This document shows, one piece after another, positions 9,665-17,524 of a stretch of DNA of 64,000 bases; the stretch's first letter is position 1, and every line of letters begins with the position of its first letter. Origin of the DNA: Corynebacterium sp. HMSC036D02 (lineage in GTDB: Bacteria; Actinomycetota; Actinomycetes; Mycobacteriales; Mycobacteriaceae). The stretch lies in the NCBI RefSeq assembly GCF_001836165.1, contig NZ_KV827675.1:56898-120897 (forward strand), given 5' to 3'. The notes beneath the pieces are model-generated. The model was given only the letters and a program-made list of their open reading frames with translations, made no database searches and was not told the origin of the DNA. The position numbers and the translations under genes are program-made.

Positions 9665-10990
9665 TTAGCCAGGGAACGGGGCATTGGGGCGGGCGTAGTA
9701 GACCCACACCAAGACTGTGGTGATGGCGAAGTACACCACGCAACCCCAGAAGAACGCGGCGGCCGGCATCATGGACAGCAGGACGCCCACGACGAAAGGA
9801 CCGAAGGCGCCGATCGCGCCGGTCCAGCCAATGACACCGCCAGCTTGGCGCGGCGGCAGGATCATAGGCATCTGTTTAAAGGTTCCGGCGTTACCCAGAC
9901 CGGTGAAGAAGAACATGATGAGCATTGAACCCAAGAACCACCAGAACTGATCCGGGCTGGAGGGATTCAGGAAGAGTGCGGCGACAGCCGTGAAAACGGT
10001 CATTCCCGCACAACCAATGAAGGTCCAGATCGCGCCGCCGAACTTATCGCACAGCGGGCCCCAGAGAGCGCGTACGAGCGCACCAATGAGTGGGCCGAGG
10101 AATGCAAAGGCTGCTCCCTTAGGGAGGTTGTCGTAGGAACCGGCGAACTGGGAGTCCGCGCCGAAAGTCTGGTTGATGAGGAGCGCCATCTGGGCGGCGA
10201 ATCCGGAGAAAGCACCGAAAGTCATGAGATAAACCACGGTGAGAATCCAGGTATTCTTGTTGCCGAAGATGTCTATCTGCTGACGGAAGTTGGCTTTGAC
10301 CGGCACGTCCTTAAGAACCATCCACGCGACGACGGCGCCGACGAGTGCCCAGGGAACGAGGAAGATGGCGGGGTTGTGGACGAAGATCTCGCCGGTGTCG
10401 GTGCGCTGCGGAGCGACAAAGCCGATACCCAGCAGGGTGAATCCCATAAGCCACGGTGCCACGAGCTGGATGAAGGAGATGCCGAAGTTACCGATTCCTG
10501 CCTGGATGCCCAGGGCGGTGCCGGACATGCGCTTGGGAAAGAAGTAACCAGTGGAGGGCATGAATCCGGAGAAAACGCCGCCGCCAATACCGGAGAGGAA
10601 GGATAGGGTGAGCAGCCACCAGTACGGGGTAGAGGTGTCCTGCACTGCAAAGAACCAGCCCAACATGGGGATGATGAAGAGCAGCGAGGAGAGACTGACT
10701 AGTTTTCGGGTGCCGATCATTGCCGGCAGGAACATGAATAGTAGACGGAAGAGTCCGCAAGATAGGCCTGCGATGGAGGTCAGCCAATAGAGCTGTGGCT
10801 TGGTGAGATCGAAACCAATCTGGTTGAGCATCGGTGCGATGGCAGACACCAGGTACCAGGTGGCAAAACCGATGATCAGAACGAAAGTGGATACCCACAG
10901 AGTGCGCCAGGCAATTTTAGAGTCCCAGCGGGCGGGATCTTCTGGATCCCAGCCTTGGATGACCTTTCCTGAGGTGGTGAGAGCTGACAT
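9665..10990 (-). CDS. narK: Nitrate/nitrite transporter of the major facilitator superfamily
   Basis: Inner-membrane protein with about twelve helices that imports nitrate and exports nitrite. The start at 10990 (MSALTTSGK) is chosen for the upstream GAGAGG and because the longer frame has no family-like residues; 441 residues. Nitrate-signature-like glycine-rich stretches are visible (GIGGGVFSGFMPSTGYFFPK and later GNAGTFKQMPMILPPRQAG). It is the first gene of narKGHJI. A possible -10 (TATTAA on the minus strand, 11052-11047) lies about 57 bases upstream. Regulation by oxygen or nitrate is expected from the family but no operator could be assigned. Confidence 0.94.
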   Translation of the reverse strand: MSALTTSGKVIQGWDPEDPARWDSKIAWRTLWVSTFVLIIGFATWYLVSAIAPMLNQIGFDLTKPQLYWLTSIAGLSCGLFRLLFMFLPAMIGTRKLVSLSSLLFIIPMLGWFFAVQDTSTPYWWLLTLSFLSGIGGGVFSGFMPSTGYFFPKRMSGTALGIQAGIGNFGISFIQLVAPWLMGFTLLGIGFVAPQRTDTGEIFVHNPAIFLVPWALVGAVVAWMVLKDVPVKANFRQQIDIFGNKNTWILTVVYLMTFGAFSGFAAQMALLINQTFGADSQFAGSYDNLPKGAAFAFLGPLIGALVRALWGPLCDKFGGAIWTFIGCAGMTVFTAVAALFLNPSSPDQFWWFLGSMLIMFFFTGLGNAGTFKQMPMILPPRQAGGVIGWTGAIGAFGPFVVGVLLSMMPAAAFFWGCVVYFAITTVLVWVYYARPNAPFPG

Positions 10991-11187
10991 GATGCCTCTC
11001 TTGGTCGAAGTGAACCTGTAACTGCCAAAGTACCCGAGTATCTCCGTTAATATGGCATTTAACAAGAAGAATCTCGTGGAAAATAACGACACAAAAATGT
11101 TGCGAAATTCTTTGTCGCTCGGATTTCTACGGGACGGCTGTGTGTGGATTTCAACTTCTGCGATTCTTAACCACTGGAGGAAGAAAC
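10991..11187. promoter_or_regulatory. Divergent promoter region narK / moaB
   Basis: 197 bp between divergent starts and clearly more AT-rich than the flanking genes. A minus-strand -10-like TATTAA (11052-11047) could serve narK. The plus strand has a GGAGG ribosome site at 11176-11180 for moaB. A run tgttgcgaaattctttgt (11099-11116) has weak dyad character but no recognised operator. Control of nitrate respiration from here is inference. Confidence 0.5.
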
Positions 11188-11685
11188 ATGACGCCATGGA
11201 CGACATCCATCATCGTCGCCTCGGACCGGGTACTCCGCGGGGAGAAAGCCAATAACGCTGGTTTTCGCGCACAGGAGCTAGCCAAGGAATTCGGCTGCGC
11301 GGTGGTGAGCTCCACGGTGGTGGCGGAAAACTTTGAAGCAATCGATGAGGCATTAAGAGCCGCGTTGGAGTCAGGCGCACAGGTGGTAATCATCATTGGT
11401 GCAACCGGCACTCATGTTGGAAACGTCACTCCGGAGGTTAGCGAGCGCTACGTGCGCGTGCGCCTACATGGTGTGGAGACCCAAGTGCTCATGGAGGGGC
11501 TGAAGAATTCGCCAAAGGCTGGACTGTGCCGGGGCATCATCGGCCTTGACCACCACGGCGGAAACCTCATCATCAATAGTGCATCCTCCCGTGGGGCGGT
11601 GGAGGACACCCTTGGTGTGGTGCTGCCTTTGGTGCCGGACATTTTCGGCAGTTGCAGTAGCGGTGACTCTAAACCGAACCACTAA
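11188..11685 (+). CDS. moaB: MoaB/MogA-like molybdopterin-binding protein with altered active-site motif
   Basis: Predicted molybdopterin adenylylation step. The ATG at 11188 follows GGAGG at a good distance; 165 residues, a single MoCF-binding fold. The canonical GGTG...RDVTPEA region reads GATGTHVGNVTPEV (residues 71-84), so the second Gly is Ala and the conserved Asp is Asn79. The later GxxxSRG and NLPGSP motifs appear as GLCRGIIGL and INSASSRGAVED. It may therefore be a diverged paralogue that binds pterin but adenylylates poorly. It converges on mobA and overlaps it by 17 bp. Confidence 0.75.
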   Translation: MTPWTTSIIVASDRVLRGEKANNAGFRAQELAKEFGCAVVSSTVVAENFEAIDEALRAALESGAQVVIIIGATGTHVGNVTPEVSERYVRVRLHGVETQVLMEGLKNSPKAGLCRGIIGLDHHGGNLIINSASSRGAVEDTLGVVLPLVPDIFGSCSSGDSKPNH

Positions 11686-12265
11686 TTCTTTGCTCATAAG
11701 TCCGCAATTCCTGCGGGGTATCGTAGTCGCGGACCTCCTCACCCACCTGGACGACAGCTACCGAGTCCGCGGCGCGGAGAAGCGAGCGTGCGGAGCGATT
11801 GTGCACACGGCCCAGGCGCGTCAATGCGCGGCCTAGAGCGTCAACACGCCACACCGCGCATAGTGGTTGAATCTGGTTTCCTGCGGCAGCAACCGCAACT
11901 GAATGCTCACCGAGTCCATCGATGAGGTGCGGAATAGCTATTGGGGACTCCGGCGCGTCGACGGCCAAAACCGCAACGAGTTCGCGCTGAGAGTGCTGAG
12001 CTGAGTCGCCTCTTGTGAGGAAGCGGTAGCCAGCCGCGATGCCCGCGGTGGGCCCGCCGTAGAGCGGTGATTCGCAGACCTGCGGGAGGCCCAGCCAGTG
12101 TGGGGATACCACCACGCTAGGCGTGCCATAAGGCAGGTAACTGTGCAGCCTGTCGACTAAGCGCTGCCCGCCGACGCGCAGGCTGGCCTTGTCCGCTCCG
12201 CCCATGCGGCTGCCACGACCACCGGCGACGATGATGGTGGCATAGGGCGCAGTTCTGGCTAACAT
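11669..12265 (-). CDS. mobA: Molybdenum cofactor guanylyltransferase
   Basis: Attaches GMP to Mo-molybdopterin to form MGD, the cofactor form needed by NarG. 198 residues. The nucleotidyltransferase signature is clear: VAGGRGSRMGGADKASL near the N-terminus, then YGGPTAGIAAG and an AVDAPESP stretch at the position of the metal-binding Asp. It overlaps the moaC stop region by 7 bp, so it is co-transcribed with moaC, moeA and moaA. A short MobA-like protein can be confused with other NTP transferases, but the neighbourhood supports the assignment. Confidence 0.88.
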   Translation of the reverse strand: MLARTAPYATIIVAGGRGSRMGGADKASLRVGGQRLVDRLHSYLPYGTPSVVVSPHWLGLPQVCESPLYGGPTAGIAAGYRFLTRGDSAQHSQRELVAVLAVDAPESPIAIPHLIDGLGEHSVAVAAAGNQIQPLCAVWRVDALGRALTRLGRVHNRSARSLLRAADSVAVVQVGEEVRDYDTPQELRTYEQRISGSV

Positions 12266-12738
12266 GCGGGCAACTCGCGGGACCAGTCACCCGAGCGCCC
12301 ACCGGACTTGGCGGTAATGCCACAGCGGCGGATGTACGCGGAGCGATCGACACCCTTAACCATGTCAATGATGGATAGTGCTGCCACGTTCACCGCGGTT
12401 AAGGCTTCCATTTCCACACCAGTGCGGTCGGCCGTGCGTACGGTGGCCTCGATAAAGACGTGCTCCTCGGCCAGGGAGATGTTGAGTTCACAGCCATGCA
12501 CACCGATGGTGTGGGCCAAGGGGAGGAGATCCGGAACCTTCTTGGCCGCGGAAATGCCTGCTACCCGCGCCACCGCAAGGACGTCGCCCTTCGGGACGGT
12601 GCCATCGCGCAGCGCGCTAAGAACCTCTGGGGAGCAAGCCACTTCGCCCTGTGCGGTGGCAGAGCGCACCGTGGGCTGCTTCTCAGTGACATCGACCATG
12701 TAGGCCGAACCGGACTCGTTGAGGTGGGTGAACTTCAT
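12259..12738 (-). CDS. moaC: Cyclic pyranopterin monophosphate synthase accessory protein
   Basis: Converts the MoaA product (3',8-cyclo-GTP) into cyclic pyranopterin monophosphate. 159 residues, normal length. Visible family motifs are MVDVTEKQPTVRSATA at the N-terminus, GISAAKKVPDLLPLAH, MEALTAVNVAALSIIDMVK with the catalytic-region Lys, and the C-terminal KSGGRSG. The usual 'CHPL' reads AHTIG, a common variation. AGGAGAAATACCC lies before the ATG. Part of the minus-strand pterin operon, 15 bp after moeA. Confidence 0.93.
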   Translation of the reverse strand: MKFTHLNESGSAYMVDVTEKQPTVRSATAQGEVACSPEVLSALRDGTVPKGDVLAVARVAGISAAKKVPDLLPLAHTIGVHGCELNISLAEEHVFIEATVRTADRTGVEMEALTAVNVAALSIIDMVKGVDRSAYIRRCGITAKSGGRSGDWSRELPAC

Positions 12739-12753
12739 GGGTATTTCTCCTTG

Positions 12754-14079
12754 CTAGAACAGGTAAATCGTTAAGCTGTTATGTACTTCTTCACCAGCAT
12801 GAACTGCCGCGAAACCGTGCGTGCCTGACAACGAGGCCACGAGGTGACTGCCTACTGTGCGGTGACTGAAAGGTATGGCCACAGGTATACGCCCCCGGAA
12901 ATCCACGTGCACAGGTATCAACGTGGTTTTCGCCGGCGCAGCCGCCGGGAATTTCGTCGCATCGATGGTGGCGTTCACGTGTGGGCGCTGCCAGGGTGTC
13001 TCCGGGCGCGGATGCCCTGCCAATGCAGCGATCGCCTGACTGACATAAAGGTGAAAAGACATAAACGCCGCTACCGGATTGCCCGGCAAACTCAGCACCG
13101 GTGTGTCCTTCCATTTGGCCTGCCCCTGGGGAGCACCAGGCTTGTGCGCCACGTGCCCGAACCAGGCGCCCTGGTTCTGGCCTAGGGTTTCATGCACGAC
13201 ATCAAAGGCTCCTGCTGAGACCCCGCCGGTCGTGACAATGAGATCACAGCGTTCAGCGAGAGCGTCCAGCTTCGAAGCAAGCTCAGCCGCGTCGTCGCTG
13301 CTGTGAAGCGTGTCGATGACCTCCGCGCCGGCCTGGCACGCGAGTGCGCTGAGCATGGGACCATTGGAGTCAGGAATGCGTGTACCGGACTCTGCTGATG
13401 CAGTGAGATCATCGTGCGTCTGCCCGCTGAGCTCGGCCCCGGTAGAAATAATCCCAACGCGCGGGCGCAGATACACACTGACGCGTGACACCCCAGCGGA
13501 GAGTAGGGCGGCGAGCGTTCCGGCGTCGACAAGCTCGCCAGCGCGCGCAATGACCTCCCCTTGGGCTATGTGCTCGCCACGGGACCGGATGTGACGGCGA
13601 TGTGGCGCCTCGGTGATCGTCACCTGATGCGGTACTGGCTGCGGGCCCGGCGCAGTGGTAGTCAATTCGACCGGCACCACACAGAGAGCCGAGTGCTCTT
13701 CAGGCACTGGGCCACCAGTCATGATGCGTACTGCCTGGCCGGGGGAAGGCTCGAGCGGAGTACTGCCGGCGGGGACATCACCAACCACCGGAAGCGTCCA
13801 CGGGCCCGGACCGCCCTCGAGGCTAGAGGCGTGGAGGAGAAAACCATCCATTGCGGAATTGCTAAACGGTGGCAGAGGGAACTTCGCATAAACATCCTGT
13901 GCCAACACCAGCCCCACGATGGAGGCATCGACGTCACGCTCGTGACTACGCAGTGGGGATGAGCTGAGAACAAGATCGAGCACCGCGGTGAAGTGCTCCT
14001 CTAGATTGCGGGCGTTGCCCGGGCCGGAAGCACTATGTGGGGAAGCAAAAGGAACAGGTGAATGAGAAGAATTCAGCAC
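12754..14079 (-). CDS. moeA: Molybdopterin molybdenumtransferase
   Basis: Inserts molybdate into adenylylated molybdopterin. 441 residues with the normal domain order: N-terminal MoeA linker domain with LPPFSNSAMDGFLL, VVGDVPAGSTPLEPSPGQAV, then RIMTGGPVPE, a central MoCF domain with TTGGVSAGAFDVVHE and LSLPGNPVAAF, and a C-terminal beta domain. It lies upstream of moaC and downstream of moaA in the same operon. Corynebacteria often carry several MoeA paralogues, so other copies may exist elsewhere. Confidence 0.93.
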   Translation of the reverse strand: MLNSSHSPVPFASPHSASGPGNARNLEEHFTAVLDLVLSSSPLRSHERDVDASIVGLVLAQDVYAKFPLPPFSNSAMDGFLLHASSLEGGPGPWTLPVVGDVPAGSTPLEPSPGQAVRIMTGGPVPEEHSALCVVPVELTTTAPGPQPVPHQVTITEAPHRRHIRSRGEHIAQGEVIARAGELVDAGTLAALLSAGVSRVSVYLRPRVGIISTGAELSGQTHDDLTASAESGTRIPDSNGPMLSALACQAGAEVIDTLHSSDDAAELASKLDALAERCDLIVTTGGVSAGAFDVVHETLGQNQGAWFGHVAHKPGAPQGQAKWKDTPVLSLPGNPVAAFMSFHLYVSQAIAALAGHPRPETPWQRPHVNATIDATKFPAAAPAKTTLIPVHVDFRGRIPVAIPFSHRTVGSHLVASLSGTHGFAAVHAGEEVHNSLTIYLF

Positions 14080-14121
14080 GTCAATAGCCTAACAGCGGGA
14101 TTAAAAGGAACCTTGTAGCGC

Positions 14122-15255
14122 TTATCCGCCGATTGCAGACATAGGGCGGTCTGGCTGCAAGAAACCTTCGTCGTTTACGCCATGTCCGGGAAGCTTGGCC
14201 CACATCTCCTTGGCCCACGCGTGTGCCAATTCGGAATCGCTGGCTCCGGCGCGCATGAGATCCCGCAGCGAGGTTTCCGAGTTGCCAAAGAGGCAGTTGC
14301 GCACAGCGCCGTCGGTGGTCAGCCGGGTGCGGTCGCAACTGCCGCAGAAAGGACGCGTCACGGAAGCGATGACACCAATGCGCCCTGAGGGAGTGTCAGC
14401 ATCGAGCCCGGTTGCCTCCCACAGCGCAGCCGGGGCGGAACCCCGCTGCTCGCCCGCAGGTTGTAAGGTGAATGCCTCAGCGAGGCGGGCGAGGATATCA
14501 TCAGCGGTCACCATCTGTTCCCGATTCCATTGATCGCGCGGCCCCAACGGCATCTGCTCAATAAAACGTAGCTGTGCACCGTGGCCAAGGCAGTAGCGTG
14601 CCAAGGGGATGATGTCCTCTTCATTTACCCCGGGCATCACCACAGCATTGACTTTGACCGTGCCTAGACGGCCTTCGCGGTGGGCGGCAGTTGCGGCTTC
14701 GATGGCAGCAAAGACATCGATGAGCCTGTCGCGCCGGGTGAGTCGGGCATAGAGGTCAGGATCAATGGTGTCTAGGGAGATGTTGACGCGGTCAAGCCCC
14801 GCCTCAATGAGGCCGTCTAGGCGGCGGGGCAGTCCCAAGCCGTTCGTGGTCAGGGCGGTGGCGGGAGCCAGCTGTTCGTCCGTCTGCAGCTGCGTCGTGG
14901 CGGCGACTATCTTCTCTAGCGACTTGCGCAGCAAAGGTTCGCCGCCGGTAAAACGCACCTGGCGGATGCCCAATTGGGTCACAGCAATTCTGATGAGGCG
15001 GATAGTCTCTTCATCGCTGAGTGTCTGTTCAGTGGGCATCCACTCGAGGCCCTCGGCGGGCATGCAATACGTGCAACGCAGGTTGCAGCGATCCGTCAGC
15101 GAGACGCGAAGGTCGCGTGCTTGGCGTCCGTAACGGTCGAGCAGGTCGCGGCGACCATCGCTTAGGGCAGGCGGCAGGTCCGGAGGCGTTGCGTCGGCCC
15201 CGCCGCGGGGGATTCCGCGTGGGGAGGGCGTAGGCAGGAAGACGCGATCAGACAT
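14122..15255 (-). CDS. moaA: GTP 3',8-cyclase (radical SAM)
   Basis: First step of molybdopterin synthesis. 377 residues; the first 35 or so are a Pro/Gly-rich extension before the core. The radical-SAM cluster motif is C57-x3-C61-x2-C64. The second, GTP-binding cluster is visible as FCGSCDRTRLTTDG with a further Cys in RNCLF. The protein ends in GG (RPMSAIGG), the conserved tail that reaches the active site in MoaA. Lies 42 bp upstream of moeA and 50 bp downstream of the acyl-CoA ligase stop. The moaD and moaE genes are not in the window. Confidence 0.96.
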   Translation of the reverse strand: MSDRVFLPTPSPRGIPRGGADATPPDLPPALSDGRRDLLDRYGRQARDLRVSLTDRCNLRCTYCMPAEGLEWMPTEQTLSDEETIRLIRIAVTQLGIRQVRFTGGEPLLRKSLEKIVAATTQLQTDEQLAPATALTTNGLGLPRRLDGLIEAGLDRVNISLDTIDPDLYARLTRRDRLIDVFAAIEAATAAHREGRLGTVKVNAVVMPGVNEEDIIPLARYCLGHGAQLRFIEQMPLGPRDQWNREQMVTADDILARLAEAFTLQPAGEQRGSAPAALWEATGLDADTPSGRIGVIASVTRPFCGSCDRTRLTTDGAVRNCLFGNSETSLRDLMRAGASDSELAHAWAKEMWAKLPGHGVNDEGFLQPDRPMSAIGG

Positions 15256-15305
15256 TAACTACACTTTAGCCGGAGTAAAAGCAGATCTATAGTCGCTCAG
15301 CCCCT

Positions 15306-17057
15306 TTATTGCGGTGTGCCCTCTTCGGCGTCTAAGCGCTGCGCCTCACCCGGGCCCTTCAGGCGAATGATGTTGTACTCGCCTTCCGCCAGGTGGGCGC
15401 GCAGGTCCTTCTTATCGAATTTGCCCACCGAGGTTTTGTCGATGGATTTCACGAAGGTCCAATACTCCGGCAGCATCCAGGAGGGCAGCTCAGAGCGCAT
15501 GCCATTGCGTAGACGCTCAGCGGTCTCAATGGTGGGACTGATGCCTGCGGCGAGCACGGTGACGGCTAGCGGGCGCTCGACCCACTGCTTGTCGGGGTAG
15601 CCAATGACAGCGCATTCGAGCACCACTGGGTTGGCCATGATGAGGTTCTCCAACTGCACGGAGTAGATCCACTCACCACCGGACCGGATGACATCGCGCG
15701 CGCGGTCCTCCACGGTGAGGAAGCCCTCCTCATTGACGAAGCCGACATCCCCTGTACGCAGCCAGCCATCGGCCGTGAACTTCGAGGCCGCGTCCTCGAC
15801 ATCCTTGCCGCGGAATTCGTGGGCGGCACCGCCATCCTCCGAGGTGGGCGAGTGATAGTAGGAGCCGGTGACCAAGTTGCCGCGGACCTGAATCTCGCCC
15901 GCATTGCGGTCGGTGGTGTTGACCACGTGGCCGTCGTTGACCACGCGGTATTCCAGGGCGGCAGGGAAGCGACCTTGGGAAATGCGGTAGGCCCACCGGG
16001 CTTCACCCGAGGCGCCTGAGGGCGGGCGCGCCACGGTACCCACCGTGGTGGTTTCCGCCATGCCCCAGACATGGACCACGTCCACGCCATAGCGTTCTTC
16101 CCAACTTTTGATGAGCTGCGGCGGAACGGGCGAGCCGCCGGCGAAAATCTCCGTTAGCGTCATGCGCTCCGGCGGATTCTTGAGGTAGTGCACGAAGAGC
16201 TGGATCCAGATGGTGGGCACGCCATGCGCCACGCGTGGGGAGGTGGCGGCGATGATCTTGGCCAGGGTGGCGGGGGAGACGTCGGCGTCGGGAAGCACCA
16301 GCGGCGTGCCCGTCATCCACGCCGCAAAGGGAACTCCCCAGCTCAGGACGTGGTAGATGGGGATGCAGCACAGGAAGGTCTCACCGTGGGTCACACACAG
16401 GGAATCGGAGGAACGCAGCTGCATACCTTCCAAGTACAGGGCGCGGTGGGAGTAGAGCACGCCCTTTGGCGCACCGGTGGTGCCGGTGGAATAGCACAGG
16501 GCGGCGGCGGTGTGTTCATCCAGAACCGGCCAGTCATATACGGTGGAGCGCCCATCTAGCAGTTGCTCATAGCTATAAATCTCGACGTTGCCCGGCAGAG
16601 CGGTGCTGGGCTTGTCGACGCCCGTGAACACCACCGCACGCACACAGTCCACGCCTTCCAGAACCTGGGCTAGTTGCTCGGCGAGGCGACAATCCGCGAC
16701 GATGACGCGGACCTCGGCGTGGTTGATGATGTGCCGGATCTGATCATTCATCAGCTGCTTGTTGAGCGGGGTAAACACCGCGCCCTTGCAGGCAGTGCCG
16801 AAAAGCACCTCGAGGTGCTCGGCGCAATTCCACATCAAGGAGCCCACGCGTTCATCACCGGTGATGCCGAGGGTGTCATGCAGGGCGTGGGCGAAGGCAG
16901 CGGCGCGAGCGCCGATATCGGCGAAGGTGGTTTCTTCGCGTTCATTGCCGGGATTGGCGCTGTGCCACGTAACCACCTGGGTTTGGCCGTGGACAGTGGA
17001 ACCGTACTCCAGGATGCGAGTGAGGGACAGCGGGATATCCTGCATTGTGGAGAGCAT
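15306..17057 (-). CDS. AMP-dependent fatty-acyl-CoA ligase
   Basis: Activates a medium- or long-chain fatty acid to acyl-CoA through an acyl-AMP. Start taken at 17057 (MLSTMQDIPLSLTRI), which matches the usual N-terminus of AlkK/FadD-type ligases; the frame stays open further upstream but that part is Arg-rich and lies in the rho leader. About 583 residues. Motifs: YSTGTTGAPKGVLYSHRA (ATP/AMP loop), GMAETTT, WLRTGDVGFVNEEGFL and the hinge DRARDVIRSGGEWI. It is the first gene of the minus-strand group leading into moaA, but a functional link to pterin synthesis is not apparent. Confidence 0.88.
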   Translation of the reverse strand: MLSTMQDIPLSLTRILEYGSTVHGQTQVVTWHSANPGNEREETTFADIGARAAAFAHALHDTLGITGDERVGSLMWNCAEHLEVLFGTACKGAVFTPLNKQLMNDQIRHIINHAEVRVIVADCRLAEQLAQVLEGVDCVRAVVFTGVDKPSTALPGNVEIYSYEQLLDGRSTVYDWPVLDEHTAAALCYSTGTTGAPKGVLYSHRALYLEGMQLRSSDSLCVTHGETFLCCIPIYHVLSWGVPFAAWMTGTPLVLPDADVSPATLAKIIAATSPRVAHGVPTIWIQLFVHYLKNPPERMTLTEIFAGGSPVPPQLIKSWEERYGVDVVHVWGMAETTTVGTVARPPSGASGEARWAYRISQGRFPAALEYRVVNDGHVVNTTDRNAGEIQVRGNLVTGSYYHSPTSEDGGAAHEFRGKDVEDAASKFTADGWLRTGDVGFVNEEGFLTVEDRARDVIRSGGEWIYSVQLENLIMANPVVLECAVIGYPDKQWVERPLAVTVLAAGISPTIETAERLRNGMRSELPSWMLPEYWTFVKSIDKTSVGKFDKKDLRAHLAEGEYNIIRLKGPGEAQRLDAEEGTPQ

Positions 17058-17524
17058 GCGCACTACTTTAGCCGTGTCAGTGTGAGCGCGGTGGAAGGAT
17101 GCGGTATAGTTGTCGGCGACTGGCGGGGAAGGCCTTCTCCGCACCTCCGAGCTCCCTCCACGGCGCACACACCTGCGGTGAAAACTCATGGCAGTCCAAC
17201 GGTGCACGCGACGGTGAGAGGGGAGAGACACGCTCGCAGTCGCCTTCTTAAAATATCTCCCCGCGATTGACCCGCGGCCGCTTCCTCGAGAACTTTTCAG
17301 GAGTTCTGCAAGGAGTTCTTCATGTTCTGTACCGCAGGGCCGGAGAGGGGGGAGAGCCAAAGAAAACCACCGCCCACGGGGATCGCCGTCGCGTGAACTC
17401 GCTGGTGGCGGTGGACCATCTCAATTACACACTGGCTTCCAACGCCCATTCGGAGCGGCACCGCGCACAGTGCAGGTGCAGCACAAGAAACAGCGCGCGT
17501 TGGTGAAGCGACGAAAGGATATCC
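17058..17524 (+). promoter_or_regulatory. Promoter and long leader of rho
   Basis: 467 bp without a convincing gene. A -10-like TATAGT (17105-17110) would give a leader of about 400 nt. The leader contains a duplicated aggagttct (17299 and 17309 region) followed by ATG, and a hairpin with arms ccaccgcc (17367-17374) and ggcggtgg (17407-17414). The fadD promoter must lie at its left end on the other strand. A long C-rich leader is compatible with Rho autoregulation, which is inference. Confidence 0.4.

Noticed and set aside
11669..11685. Overlap of moaB and mobA ends considered as a sequencing error
   Set aside because: Convergent overlaps of this size are common in compact genomes and both reading frames end normally.
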